A DNA stretch of 26,477 bases from Chrysochromulina tobinii (Eukaryota; Haptophyta; Prymnesiales; Chrysochromulinaceae). The stretch's first letter is position 1. Every line of letters starts with the position of its first letter. The notes beneath the pieces are model-generated. The model searched no databases. It saw nothing but the letters and a program-made list of their open reading frames with translations, and had not been told where the DNA came from. The DNA is taken from positions 1 through 26,477 of the forward strand of contig JWZX01001656.1 of the NCBI GenBank assembly GCA_001275005.1. Reading direction: 5' to 3'. Made by a program: the position numbers and the translations under genes. This document shows positions 1 to 8,729 of this stretch, piece by piece.

Positions 1-2
1 GG

Positions 3-1469
3 GCATGCGTCGATCTGGGCGAAAGGGGATCTTGCAGCTGCTCCATTTGCAGCTGTGCCGAGATGGACGGATGAAGCGTGAAGGGGAAGGGAAGGGCAGA
101 GATGGGGGTACTTGAGAGGGCGGAGGTCATGAAGAGGAAGGTGCCGCTTGAGCGAGGGTGCGGTTGGTGCCTGGGTCGATTTGGCCTCTTTGCGCGGGTT
201 GAAATCATCATCCGTGGTCTCCAAAGCGCGCTTGGCCGCCCCCTTCGTAGTTCCCTTGGAATCTGGAGCAGAATCTGGCGGCGGCACGGTCCCGGGCATG
301 CGAGTAGCCGGTGCGGGCGCGGGTGGTGCGGGCCCGGGCGCGGGCATCGAAGGCGCGGGCGTGGGCGCGGGCACAGTGAAGCTGATGACTCGTCCAGCAT
401 GCCACGCTTGCGCTCGCGCTCTCGGCGTGTGTGGCACAGAATCAGGCGTAGCCGTGTGGGCGGGAGCGGGCGCGGGTTGTGCGCCGGGCCCGGGCGTGGG
501 CAGCATCGACAGCGCGGGCGTGAGCGCAGGCAGAGCTGGTGGGAAGGTGAGGGTGCCTCGTGCAGTGTGCCACGCTTGCGCTCGCGCTCTCGGCGTGTGT
601 AGCATGGGCTCAGGCGCAGCCGTGTGGGCGGGGATTGGGTGAGTAGGGGTGGTGGAAAAGGTAAATGTGCCTCGTGCAGGCTGTGCGTGTGCGGGCACGG
701 TGAGTACGGGAGGCGCAGGCGTGGGCGTTGGTGCAGAAGTTTTCCGTCGGAGGCGTCGATGAAGGAGTCGGGCGATGAAGGTGGTAGCAATTACGAGCGT
801 GGCGCGGCGGCGTCGCCACAGGGTAAGGAGTAGCAGGAGGCGGGGCTGGTTAGGACGGAGACCATGAGCGAGGAGACGAACGAGAAGGCGGGCATCGGAA
901 GACGGGGATGGTGTGCATGCGGGTAGGGATGAGTTGGCTTTGTGTGGTGTAGTGGGGGTAGTTGGGATCGGAGTGGTCGCTGCTGGGGATGGTGAGGTCC
1001 GGGGAAGCGTGCGTGTGGTGGGGTGGTGGGGAAGGGATGTCGATGGGGAAGGAGTGGGGCAGGGCTGTTGGATGGAAGGGGTGAGGAGGGCGGAGCGTGC
1101 GTTGTGAAGGGCAGTGACAGCAGCGGATGCGGCTGCGAAGGCGGATGATGAGGCGGATGTTGCTGCTGCGGCGGTGGCTGCTGCAGTGCTTGCAAGTGCG
1201 GTCGCGGTGGCGGATGTGGATAATGCGGAGGCGGCAAGGAAGGCCGCTGCTGCTGCGGCGGCGGCCGCGGAGTCGGCTGCTGAGGAAAGGGAGTCAAGGA
1301 GGCGTGCCGAGGCGGGGTCTGCCGGAAGAGAAAGATAGGAGAGGGATGGAGGGAGCTGTGCGGGTGGTGACGGGTGAATGTTGAGGTTGCTGGGTGGGTG
1401 TGCGAGAGGTTGGGAAGGAGTAGTGGAGCGGGATTGCGGGCAGCAAGGTGTGCGGATGCGCTGATGCCG
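3..1469 (-). CDS. Partial Pro/Ala-rich protein, runs off left edge
   Basis: One minus-strand frame stays open from a stop at 1470-1472 to the window edge, about 488 codons, so neither end is seen. I do not recognise it. Reading 5'->3' it has an Ala-rich stretch (about 1330-1130), a Pro/Thr/Ser-rich stretch, a Leu-rich then Arg-rich patch that could be a membrane segment with a basic flank (about 850-750), a long Pro/Ala region with an in-frame 168-bp duplication, and a charged segment (KRALETTDDDFNPRKEAK, about 235-180). It has no ATG before about 605, so it would need an upstream exon; an ATG-initiated Pro/Ser-rich frame at 1711-791 could supply one. The plus strand is strongly G-rich here, which lowers the chance of minus-strand stops, so a chance open frame is possible. 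Confidence 0.4.
401..602. repeat. Two copies of a 34-bp block, 168 bp apart
   Basis: The block at 401-434 recurs at 569-602, with similar flanks on both sides. The 168-bp offset is a multiple of three and encodes TPRARAQAWH twice on the minus strand. This fits an in-frame duplication in a coding sequence but does not prove one. Confidence 0.7.
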
Positions 1470-1711
1470 TCAGAGGGAGCCGGCGGCAGAGGCCGACGGA
1501 AAGAAGAGGGCCGATTGATCGAGCTGGATGATGGCAAAGGACGAGGAGTGGACGCCCGGGTGCGGGAGTTCGTGGGCAAAGAGGCACTGAAGGAGATAGA
1601 GAGCTGCATGCCAAAGGGTGGCGGTAGCGATTGCGATGTCTTGTTGATGCGAGTCATGCTGTCTTCAGAAAGAGACGGCGGGCGCATTTGCATTTTGGAA
1701 ACGCAATCCAT

Positions 1712-2431
1712 TCGTGTTCACAGCCAGGCGGTGTTTGTATGATCGTCAGTTTCAGTTTCAGTTTCTTCGCGGTCCTACCACGCTCACTCCACCACCGTCT
1801 CGACGGACGATTCGTCAAGAAATGACAGTGCAGAGAAAGTGCACCGCACTTATACGTCTTACAGCACAAACAGATGTGAGATGAACCAAAAAAGCGATGC
1901 GCACCTCTTTCACACCAATCAGAAACAGAATCACACGCGCACCTCTCGGACAGTACGTCGAACCGCGCGCCTCGGACTCGCGTTAGGCGTTTCGCGCAGT
2001 CGCTCTCCGTCTTGCACGAGGTCGCGCACCCACACTCACATCTAAATTAAACACGAGGCCGGTCTCACACATGCCGTCATGGGACATCCCCGCGCAACCC
2101 CCGGCATCAGCCCTCCTCAGAGCCCTCGCACGCCACAGCGGCGCACAAGCCCATTCGAGTCTCGACTGATCAAATTCATGCACCTCAAGTCAAGTCAAGT
2201 CAAGTCAGCTCAAGTCAGCTCAAGTCAAGTCAAGACTTGACTTGACATGCACCTAGCCTCAGCCTCAAGTGGCCTGTGCACCACACACCCAAATAAAGCT
2301 CATCCCCACCGTCGACCCGCGTACCAACTCCCCGCCGCCTCTGCTCAAAATGCCAAAGAGGACGAGGGCGCTCAATAGAAGATCCTGCCCGTCCGTCGGC
2401 CGCCCGTGCCGCCCAGTACGGCGCATCCTCC
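1712..2431. other. Intergenic, between the left partial frame and the VPS50 3' end
   Basis: I see no convincing gene here. It holds pyrimidine-rich triplets near 1746-1770 and the CAAGT array and hairpin at 2185-2245. VPS50 transcription runs into it from the right. Confidence 0.5.
2185..2245. repeat. CAAGT-type pentamer array ending in a perfect hairpin
   Basis: Repeats of TCAAG/CAAGT run from 2185 and turn into their own inverse. 2220-2231 and 2234-2245 form a 12-bp perfect stem with a 2-nt loop. It lies about 190 bp beyond the VPS50 stop codon and could fold in the 3' UTR or mark a transcription end. Confidence 0.7.
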
Positions 2432-5400
2432 TCAGTCGTGCGCCATGGCCGCCGTCTTCTGGAGGAGCTCGATGAGCTCCTGCTGCTCCTTCTTCTTGAG
2501 CGCCGCGCCGGCGCCCAGCGTCATCGCGAGCGCTGTGAGCGCCTTGGTCGAGTAGCCGCGCTTGTCCTTCGCCCAGGCGGGCAGCTCGTTGACGGGCAGC
2601 ATCAGGGCACCAATCCATTCCTCTGTGTGACGCAGCGAGAGGCGCTGCGCGGGCAGCGCGCCGCGTCGCACCAGGTTGTCGAGCGCCGCTTGGAGCACCT
2701 GCATGCAATGAGGGAGGCCATCAGTGGCAATCAGAAGCCATCAGAGGTCATCAGCGTGGGGAGCGCCGTAGCGAGCACCTTGACATCGCGTTGCATGAGT
2801 GCTCGCCCCTCGTCGGTCGTCTTCTTGATAGCGGCGTACGCCTCGACTAGCTGCTCCGCTATGGACTCGACGGAGCCCTCGAGCACGGCCGCATGGACGG
2901 GCTTCGGGATCTGGAGGTCGCCGAGATTCCCATGGAGCTTCTGCACGAGCTGTACGAGCGTGTCGACGTACGCGTTGTGCTGGGCGGCCGCCTCCTTGAC
3001 CTCCCACTTGCGGTTCTTGATCGCGGTCGTGACCGGCTCGAGCACGAGCACCGAGCGCGAGATGGCGCGGTACGTTTGCTCCGCCATCGCGGGCACCGCC
3101 CCGAGCGTTTCGTTGTAGAAGGAGGCGAGGGTCGAACCGGCGGACTCGGGCAGCGCGCTCTCCATCATCGGCTTGAGCACGCGCGCGAGCCCCGCGAGAC
3201 GACGTAACGACTCCATCGCGCTCACGGCCTGCGGGAGGGCGAACATAGGCTGCCCCTCGAGGGGTGCCCGCAGCCTCTCCAGCTGGATGGCGCCTGCGGT
3301 GACGCGAAGGTCGTGCTGCATGTCCACTGTTGGGTCTTCTTCGGCGGAGCCGGTGGCCTGAGTCGCGGCCTTGCCGGAGTAGCCGGGCGGCGGGATGACG
3401 TTCATGTGGAAAAAGCGGAGCGTGCGGCGCAGCTTGCTCGACTGGACGCCCGCATCCACTTGCTCGTACGACGGCGTGCCGGGCTCTATGCCCACATGGA
3501 ACACTGCGAAGACAATGTACATGTAGAGCTGGTACAGGCCGCTCAGCGCTCGCAATGCGTCCGCCGACAGGGCGGGCATCACTTGCATCATGCGCACGTA
3601 CTTGCCGCTGAAGCGGCACATGTTGAGCGCCGTCGCGCAGATGGTCACGTCGCCCTCGTCAGGAAGGTCCGCGGCGCCCAACACGGCGCCCAGACCACCA
3701 GTGCCTGCGGCGGGTGTGGCAGCCGCGCCCGCGGCAGCGGTGGCCCCGTCGACGGGCTCCCCGCCCACCGCAGCCATCGTCTCGTCCAGGGTGCGGATGA
3801 CAGGCGTCTCTGAAGAGCCGGCCTGGCCGAGGGCCAACAGCGCGGCTCCCTCTTTGCTCGCGGCGATCGCCTCGAGGCACTCGGCCGCGTACCTGATGAG
3901 GGAGGCACTCAGGCGCACTCAGACGCACTCAGACGCACTCAGACGCACTCAGACGCAATCTCTCAAGGGGCCGCGTGCCTGATGAGGGAGGCAATCAGTT
4001 GGCACTCAGAGGCACTCAAGCGGCGACGAGGCGCCGTGCCGAGCGATCGCGTCGAAGCACTCGAACTGCGTACGAGTAATCGGAGGGAAGCGTTGGTGCC
4101 ATGAGGGGCATGGACGAATTCTGTGTTGCGATCGACGGCGGCGAGTCCGCAGCCGGCGGCGGCGGCGGCTTGGTCGGCGTGACGGCGGCAAGGATTCCGC
4201 CGCCAGGGGCGAGCTGGGCCCCCTTTGGCAACGGCGCCGCACGAAAGATGGTGTGGCACTGCAGGCGCGGCGGCGGCGCGTGCTCCGGTTTGAGAGTGAC
4301 CATCTCCTTCAGATCGGTCAGCCGCCAACCCGGCTGCAGTGGCATCGCTTTCCACATTTCAGTCTCGAGGCGCATCCGAAGCTCATCGAGGCGCTCCCTG
4401 CGTACAGGAGGGCACACCATCGGATGAGCTTCATTGCCATTCATTGCGAAGCTCATCGGGATTGCGGGAGGACACACCACCGGATGCCGAGCACTCAGTC
4501 GCACTCAGTCGCACTCAGTCGCACTCAGTCACGCTCAGTCGCACTCAGTCGCACTCCGCACCTGTGGAAGTGCGCGAGGTACGCCTTCCCTTTGAAACGG
4601 ACCGCCTGTCGAAGACCGAGAGAGTCACTGCCCGAGAAGGCCTCGCCGATGGCCATGAAGCGTGAGATGCCACTGACCGCATCGAGGAACTGGTCGACGG
4701 TCAGCTTGTTCATCGGCGCATTCCCGATGAGCATAGCCACGCGCCGCTGCATCAAATCCCACACGGTGCCGCGCGCCTGCCCAACCGCACTGCGCAACTG
4801 CCCGAGCCGTTTCACCCGCTCGGTGAGACGGGCCACACTCGCCTGCACCTCGAGCGCAATGAGTGGCAATGAGTGGCAATGAGTGGCGATCAGTGGCGAT
4901 CAGTGGCACTCGCCTGCGCCTCGATGACCTTGGCCTCGGCCGCCTTGTACGCCTTGCGCTTGGCCTCGTAAGCGAGTGCGACCTCCGCCTCGTCCGCCGC
5001 CGCCGCTGACAAGCGCCGCGCGACTGCCGTCCCGCTCTCTGCTTCCTCAGGCGGATGCTCGACACCCTCGGTCGCGCCCACGGCGCCATCCGCGCCGTCT
5101 TGGGCGCCCCCCCCCTGGCGCTTGCGCGGCGCGCTGGGCGCTTCGAGTTTGGGCATCGCCTGCAGCTGCCTCTCCGCCATCTCGAGGCTCGCGGTCGCCT
5201 TATCCGTCGCGCCTTCGCATTCTTTGCACTCATCGGACAGCCACTGGAGCATCAGGTGGTGTGAGCGCAGCACGTTGAGCAACGCTCCGAACGAGTGGGC
5301 GAGGCAAGAGTCAAAATACTCCTCGCTGAGCATTGCGCACACGTCCTTGTACTTGCCACGGTCGAGCTCCGCCTCGCGCACCGAGAGGGAGCCCCTGGTG

Positions 5401-6527
5401 AGACCCCCCCTGCTCATCGCAAGGCAGTGCACAGTAAGGACTCGCTTGGTACAGTTCTTGATCGCCTCGGCGAAACAGTTGGTCATGCCGCCCACCACGT
5501 CGCCCACCTGCCAACACGGCGCCCAACACGGGGGGGTGGGAGGAGCGCGAGCGAGACCGTCAGAGGGACGCGCGCGATCTCGGCCGATCTCGTGCGAGGG
5601 GAAGCGGCGGCCCAAGCGATGGGCGGCTCAAAGCGCAGGCCTGCCCTGGGGCTAAGGGGCCAACCGATGGGCGGCTCAAAGCGCAGGCCTGGCCTGGGGC
5701 CTGGGGCTCAGGGGTGCGACCAGAGCGCGTTCTGCGGCTGCAGCGGCCGCCCGTGCGCCTTCGATTGCCCGCCAGATCCGCGCCAGATCCGCGCCTACCT
5801 TGGACAGCGTGATGGCCGCGGTGACGGCCGCATCGTACGATGGCGCGTCGAAGCCCGTACACGCCTTCTCCATCGTCTTCTGGACCAAAGTCCACAGACG
5901 CTCCTCTGCGCGGTCGATGCGCGGCACGACGCTCTTCCGCATCGCGAGGCCCTCGAGCACGCCCGTGTACCCACGGCACTCCTTCGCCAGCTCGGCCGCA
6001 CGCGGCAGCAGTTCGGGCTTTCCCCTCTCCTTGAGGGTCTTGTCGAGCGCGGCGACACCCTCAGCGAGCTTGCCTAGCTTGCCCAACCGCAAGGTGAGTT
6101 GCTCCATCTGGTAGCGTCGCCTCAGCCGGTTGAGCAGCTGCAAGCCACCCACAACCATCCCGCCCTGCACTCGACTTAGGTGCCGGCGCGACGACCGACA
6201 CAACATGGCCGTGAGAACGAGGTCGGACTCGAGCTGCTGCACTTGCGCCATGCCGTGCACAAAGGCGCCGTACGAGCGCATCACGCGCGCGGAGAGCTGC
6301 GAATTGATGGCATCGAGCACCGTCTGCGTCTGCTTGGTCTGCTCGGAGAGGAAGCGGCCATTGAGGCCGTCCTCATCGGGCAAGTTCTCGAGCAGGTGGC
6401 GCACGGCGTCGAAGCTATCAAGTGGTGTGAAGAATTCTGGGGGCAGCGCGGTGAGGTCAGTCGGCCCAATGTCGTCATCGATGTCGAGGCCATCGAGTAC
6501 AATCTCGGCGCCCGATCCAGAGGCCAT
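2432..6527 (-). CDS. VPS50: Syndetin, EARP complex subunit (VPS50/CCDC132)
   Basis: Subunit of the EARP tethering complex, which returns endocytosed receptors from endosomes to the plasma membrane. Exons on the minus strand are 6527-5799, 5507-4914, 4842-4562, 4397-4074, 3892-2779 and 2698-2432, giving 1102 aa in one frame. The N-terminus carries the Vps54-like coiled region (QVQQLESDLVLTAMLCRSSR). The middle matches HFHRERLDELRM of the family. The C-terminus matches the family's Vps50 C-terminal domain, including EGRALMQRDVKVLQAALDNL and WAKDKRGYSTKALTAL. The first donor was set at 5798 (AAG then GTAGGC) because it aligns with animal syndetin without a gap; a later donor near 5720 is also in frame and would add 26 residues. 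Intron 2 (4843-4913) is GC-AG. The start is the first ATG in frame. Introns 2 to 5 carry exon-derived direct repeats. Confidence 0.92.
2699..2778 (-). repeat. VPS50 intron 5 (80 nt)
   Basis: The same eight bases, AGGTGCTC, span both donor and acceptor junctions. The body consists of TGATGG/TGATTGCC-type repeats and a CTCCCTCATTGCATGCAG acceptor, close to the family A ending seen in other genes. Confidence 0.75.
3893..4073 (-). repeat. VPS50 intron 4 with nested duplications (181 nt)
   Basis: The intron's first 31 bases (4073-4043) are a diverged copy of the start of the following exon (3892 downward). The acceptor block at 3885-3906 recurs inside the intron at 3971-3992 with one difference. 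Between them lie repeats of GAGTGCGTCT. The intron looks built in two or more duplication steps. Confidence 0.8.
4398..4561 (-). repeat. VPS50 intron 3 with decamer array (164 nt)
   Basis: About seven units of GCACTCAGTC (plus strand) fill 4491-4556. The rest holds a degenerate copy of the acceptor region and the next exon's start: matching blocks around 4483-4462 and 4423-4402, and GATGAGCTTCG both in the intron and in the exon. Confidence 0.75.
4843..4913 (-). repeat. VPS50 intron 2, GC-AG type (71 nt)
   Basis: The donor is CAG then GCGAGT. No GT donor in the region keeps the frame. An 18-bp block, CGAGG[C/T]GCAGGCGAGTG, spans both junctions. The body is GCCACTGATC / GCCACTCATT repeats. 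Confidence 0.75.
5508..5798 (-). repeat. VPS50 intron 1 with 48-bp tandem duplication
   Basis: Two copies of a 48-bp unit start at 5617 and 5665, and their first 27 bp are identical. The intron begins GTAGGCG and the next exon begins GTGGGCG, a short version of the exon-copy pattern of the other introns. GTTGGGCGCCGTGTTGG just before the acceptor also resembles the exon start. Confidence 0.6.
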
Positions 6528-6851
6528 ACGTCGCGTCAATCGCACGCGCCCTCAGCAAAGAAGAGAGGCCACCCTCACCCTGCGGGACTCGGAGGTGTGT
6601 TGGGCTCGATGACGAGGATAATCAGTCTAGACGGGCGGCCAGCGGCTTCTTCTTCTCCCCTCCCACTCCCTCTACTCTCTCTGTGAATGTGAAGCACGCA
6701 CAAAACCCATCCCCCTATTCCTGCCGCGCTCACCTTCGGCAAGGGCATGGCGGCCTTGGGCGTGGCTGCCCTCGTGGTGTACGTAGTGGCAATCCCACAT
6801 TATACGTTTGGCATGCACACATCGTCGCGTCCATCATTGAGAGCAGGTGTC
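6528..6851. promoter_or_regulatory. Divergent promoter region, VPS50 / Rdx selenoprotein
   Basis: 324 bp separate the two divergent start codons. An ATTATACG element at 6799-6806 lies about 46 bp upstream of the plus-strand ATG and could serve as a TATA-like box. No core element is obvious on the VPS50 side. Confidence 0.4.
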
Positions 6852-7160
6852 ATGTCGAGTGTCAGCGATGCGGAAATCTCGTTTCAGATCTCATACTTTG
6901 CCAACTGAGACGGCGGCAAGCAGGAGCGAGACGCAGCAACTGCGATAGTGCACGAGGTTTTCCCTCACGCCAAAGTGTCCACTGCACGGCTGCCGGATAA
7001 TCCTATGGAACCTTTCATGGTCACCATCAGCAGCGGCAAGGACGTCATCGCCTCAGTGCCCCAACGAGAGCTGTTCAAGAAGAGCAAGTGGCCGGCTCGG
7101 GACGGTATCCTGGCGAACTTGGAAGCTTTCCGCGCTTTCAAGCAGAGCGTAGACCGGTAG
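6852..7160 (+). CDS. Rdx-family (SelW/SelH-type) selenoprotein, TGA read as Sec
   Basis: Small thioredoxin-fold redox protein of the SelW/SelT/SelH group, likely soluble. Reading through the TGA at 6906-6908 gives one 102-aa frame from ATG 6852 to TAG 7158-7160, close to the usual 85-120 aa of the family. Sec would be residue 19, after the first beta strand (ISFQISYFANU), where the family has CxxU. After it come a helix ending in EVFP, as in SelW, and the strand PFMVTISSGK. The residue where the family has its resolving Cys is Phe16, so the motif is FxxU. ORF finders that end at TGA report only the downstream fragment. A SECIS-like fold lies just after the stop. Alternatives are a Sec-to-stop pseudogene or an error at Phe16. 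Confidence 0.68.
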
Positions 7161-7175
7161 CAAGATCACACACCG

Positions 7176-7232
7176 CAGCGGTGATGATAGCGCGCGCTGC
7201 ACTGAATGTCAGAGTGTGCGCTGGAGACGCTG
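7176..7232 (+). promoter_or_regulatory. Candidate SECIS element in the 3' UTR
   Basis: It starts 15 nt after the selenoprotein stop. CAGCG (7176-7180) pairs with CGCTG (7228-7232). ATGA (7184-7187) faces GGAGA (7223-7227), a possible non-Watson-Crick core. AGCGC and GCACT pair with GCGCT and AGTGT above it, with a 5-nt bulge. The apical loop has AA at 7205-7206. The 17-nt distance from ATGA to AA is longer than the usual 11-13, so this is only a candidate. Confidence 0.38.
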
Positions 7233-7890
7233 TTCGCTACGTGATGTGTGAGTGTGCGCTGACCAAGTTGTACTTGGCGGACTACAACTGTAGTAGTAGA
7301 GTAGTAGACGAAAGTCGAGACATCGTGTTCCGACACGGACATACTCGAGTGGTGCCCCTGTTTGTCACGACACACGAGCATTTCGGCATTGAAATAATTT
7401 GGAACCTATTCCGAATTACGAATTTCCGATATAGCGATTCGTTTCGTATTATAAATTTATATACATTATTTTGCGCCGCACAGGCCCTCGTTGCCGGCTC
7501 GAGGCCGGTGTAACAAAGTGTAACACAGGTCGGGCGGTCGAGCTCGAGGCCGTCCGGGGCCCACGGGCGGGCGGGGGCGGCGCGACGTTCGAACAGCAAC
7601 AGGCGCTCGAGACGTCTGGGCTCTGGCCTCGCGAGACGGAGAATTCTTTGAACACCCGATTCGCCGAGCAGTACAAAACCATATCATTTCGGGGCGAGTG
7701 TTCTACTGTTCTATCACACGCCCGGTGCACAGTAGCGCACACACGGATATGCCAGGCGGCGGCGATCTTGGACGGACCGTCCTCGCGCGACACTGCGACA
7801 CTCGAGGCTTCAACGTGAGGCGCGGACTGGGCGCCTTCCCCGCACCTTGTGCACCCGGTGTGTGTTGCGCGTCGCCACAGCTCATGCAAG
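7233..7890. other. Intergenic between convergent genes
   Basis: 3' flanks of the selenoprotein (+) and the SH3-like gene (-). An AT-rich island at 7385-7475 stands out in a GC-rich window. CCAAGT/ACTTGG at 7264-7278 is a short hairpin. I find no supportable gene. Confidence 0.5.
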
Positions 7891-8505
7891 TCAGTACTGG
7901 TGAGATTGTGCGTCCGAATCGGATCGCAGCACGACGACCTCGTTCGGGTGGAAGTATCCAACGGCCTCTCTCCAATCGTTTGGGTCCTCTGGCTCATCCA
8001 ACCGGACCCGCAACGGTGCGTCTGTGGCCAGCTCATTACAGCAGCACGCAGGATCGGTCTCACACTGACTCCACGCGTAGATGACCGTGCCGACTCGACC
8101 CTTGGCGCTCTGGCCACGCACGAGCACGTCGGCGTCAGTGATGCGCACGCGGTCGCCCTCCACGAATGGGTCCTGGAAGGATACTGCATCACGTTCGCCC
8201 CGCTTCTCCTCCAGCGCCACTTCATTGTAGGCGCAGTAGACGACAGGCTGACGCGACTCGCGCGCTAGCCGCACTGCGAGAGGCGCCTGTCCCCACGCGA
8301 GCTCGCAGCACGCACCCCACTCCTCTGCTGATTCCTCATGAGCGGTCACGACCTCGCCACAAAGCCCTTTGGCGTTCACGCCCTTGACCTGCACGTCGCT
8401 GACCACGCGCACGCGGTCGCCGACGGCGATGCAGTGTACGGGGGAGTGACGCTGCACGGAGGCGATCAGCAAGAACGGGAGCGTGGACGGCACGAGGAAT
8501 CGCAT
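7891..8505 (-). CDS. Signal-peptide protein with two SH3-like repeats
   Basis: A complete 204-aa single exon starting at ATG 8505. The N-terminus (MRFLVPSTLPFLLIASVQ) looks like a signal peptide, so it is secreted or enters a plastid through the ER. Two related units follow, at about 29-98 and 117-192. Both begin GDRVR, have a KG..G.V segment, a Cys-rich CCELA / CCCNELA turn, then APL.VRL, and end in N-E-V-V/A. The spacing resembles small SH3-like barrels such as the ferredoxin-thioredoxin reductase variable chain, but this is only a resemblance. The conserved Cys clusters could bind metal or form disulfides. Function unknown. It is divergent from the UBA-like gene and convergent with the selenoprotein. 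Confidence 0.75.
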   Translation of the reverse strand: MRFLVPSTLPFLLIASVQRHSPVHCIAVGDRVRVVSDVQVKGVNAKGLCGEVVTAHEESAEEWGACCELAWGQAPLAVRLARESRQPVVYCAYNEVALEEKRGERDAVSFQDPFVEGDRVRITDADVLVRGQSAKGRVGTVIYAWSQCETDPACCCNELATDAPLRVRLDEPEDPNDWREAVGYFHPNEVVVLRSDSDAQSHQY

Positions 8506-8729
8506 GCTTTCGAGTGAACGCCCAGTACAACGCCATGGTTCAAATGACCCGAGGCGTCATCTCGAGTGTGTAGTCATGCAGCCTCGGTGTTCTCCTCACG
8601 AATTCTCCTTGATTCGTCGCCTGATGCGCCAGTTAATCAGGCCATTCTAAAGTCTGACAGACGTGGCTCTTAGTCTTGCCCAGGCCGCACTCGGGTTGGC
8701 GCCGTCGCGTCGGGCGGGCGTGGTGTGGC
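8506..8729. promoter_or_regulatory. Divergent promoter region, SH3-like / UBA-like genes
   Basis: 224 bp between two divergent ATGs. It must hold both 5' UTRs and promoters. I see no clear TATA box. Confidence 0.35.

Noticed and set aside
1114-1338. Ala-rich plus-strand frame
   Set aside because: Short, and antisense to the longer minus-strand frame. GCN repeats give Ala on either strand, so it has no independent support, though the strand choice here is not certain.
5676-5798. Extra 26 residues at the end of VPS50 exon 1
   Set aside because: The frame is open to 5676, but the donor at 5798 has a better context and gives a gap-free match to animal syndetin around the EAI motif. The longer form may still occur as an isoform.
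7449-8225. 258-codon minus-strand frame overlapping the SH3-like gene
   Set aside because: It overlaps the better-supported 204-aa protein in another frame and contains no recognisable motif.
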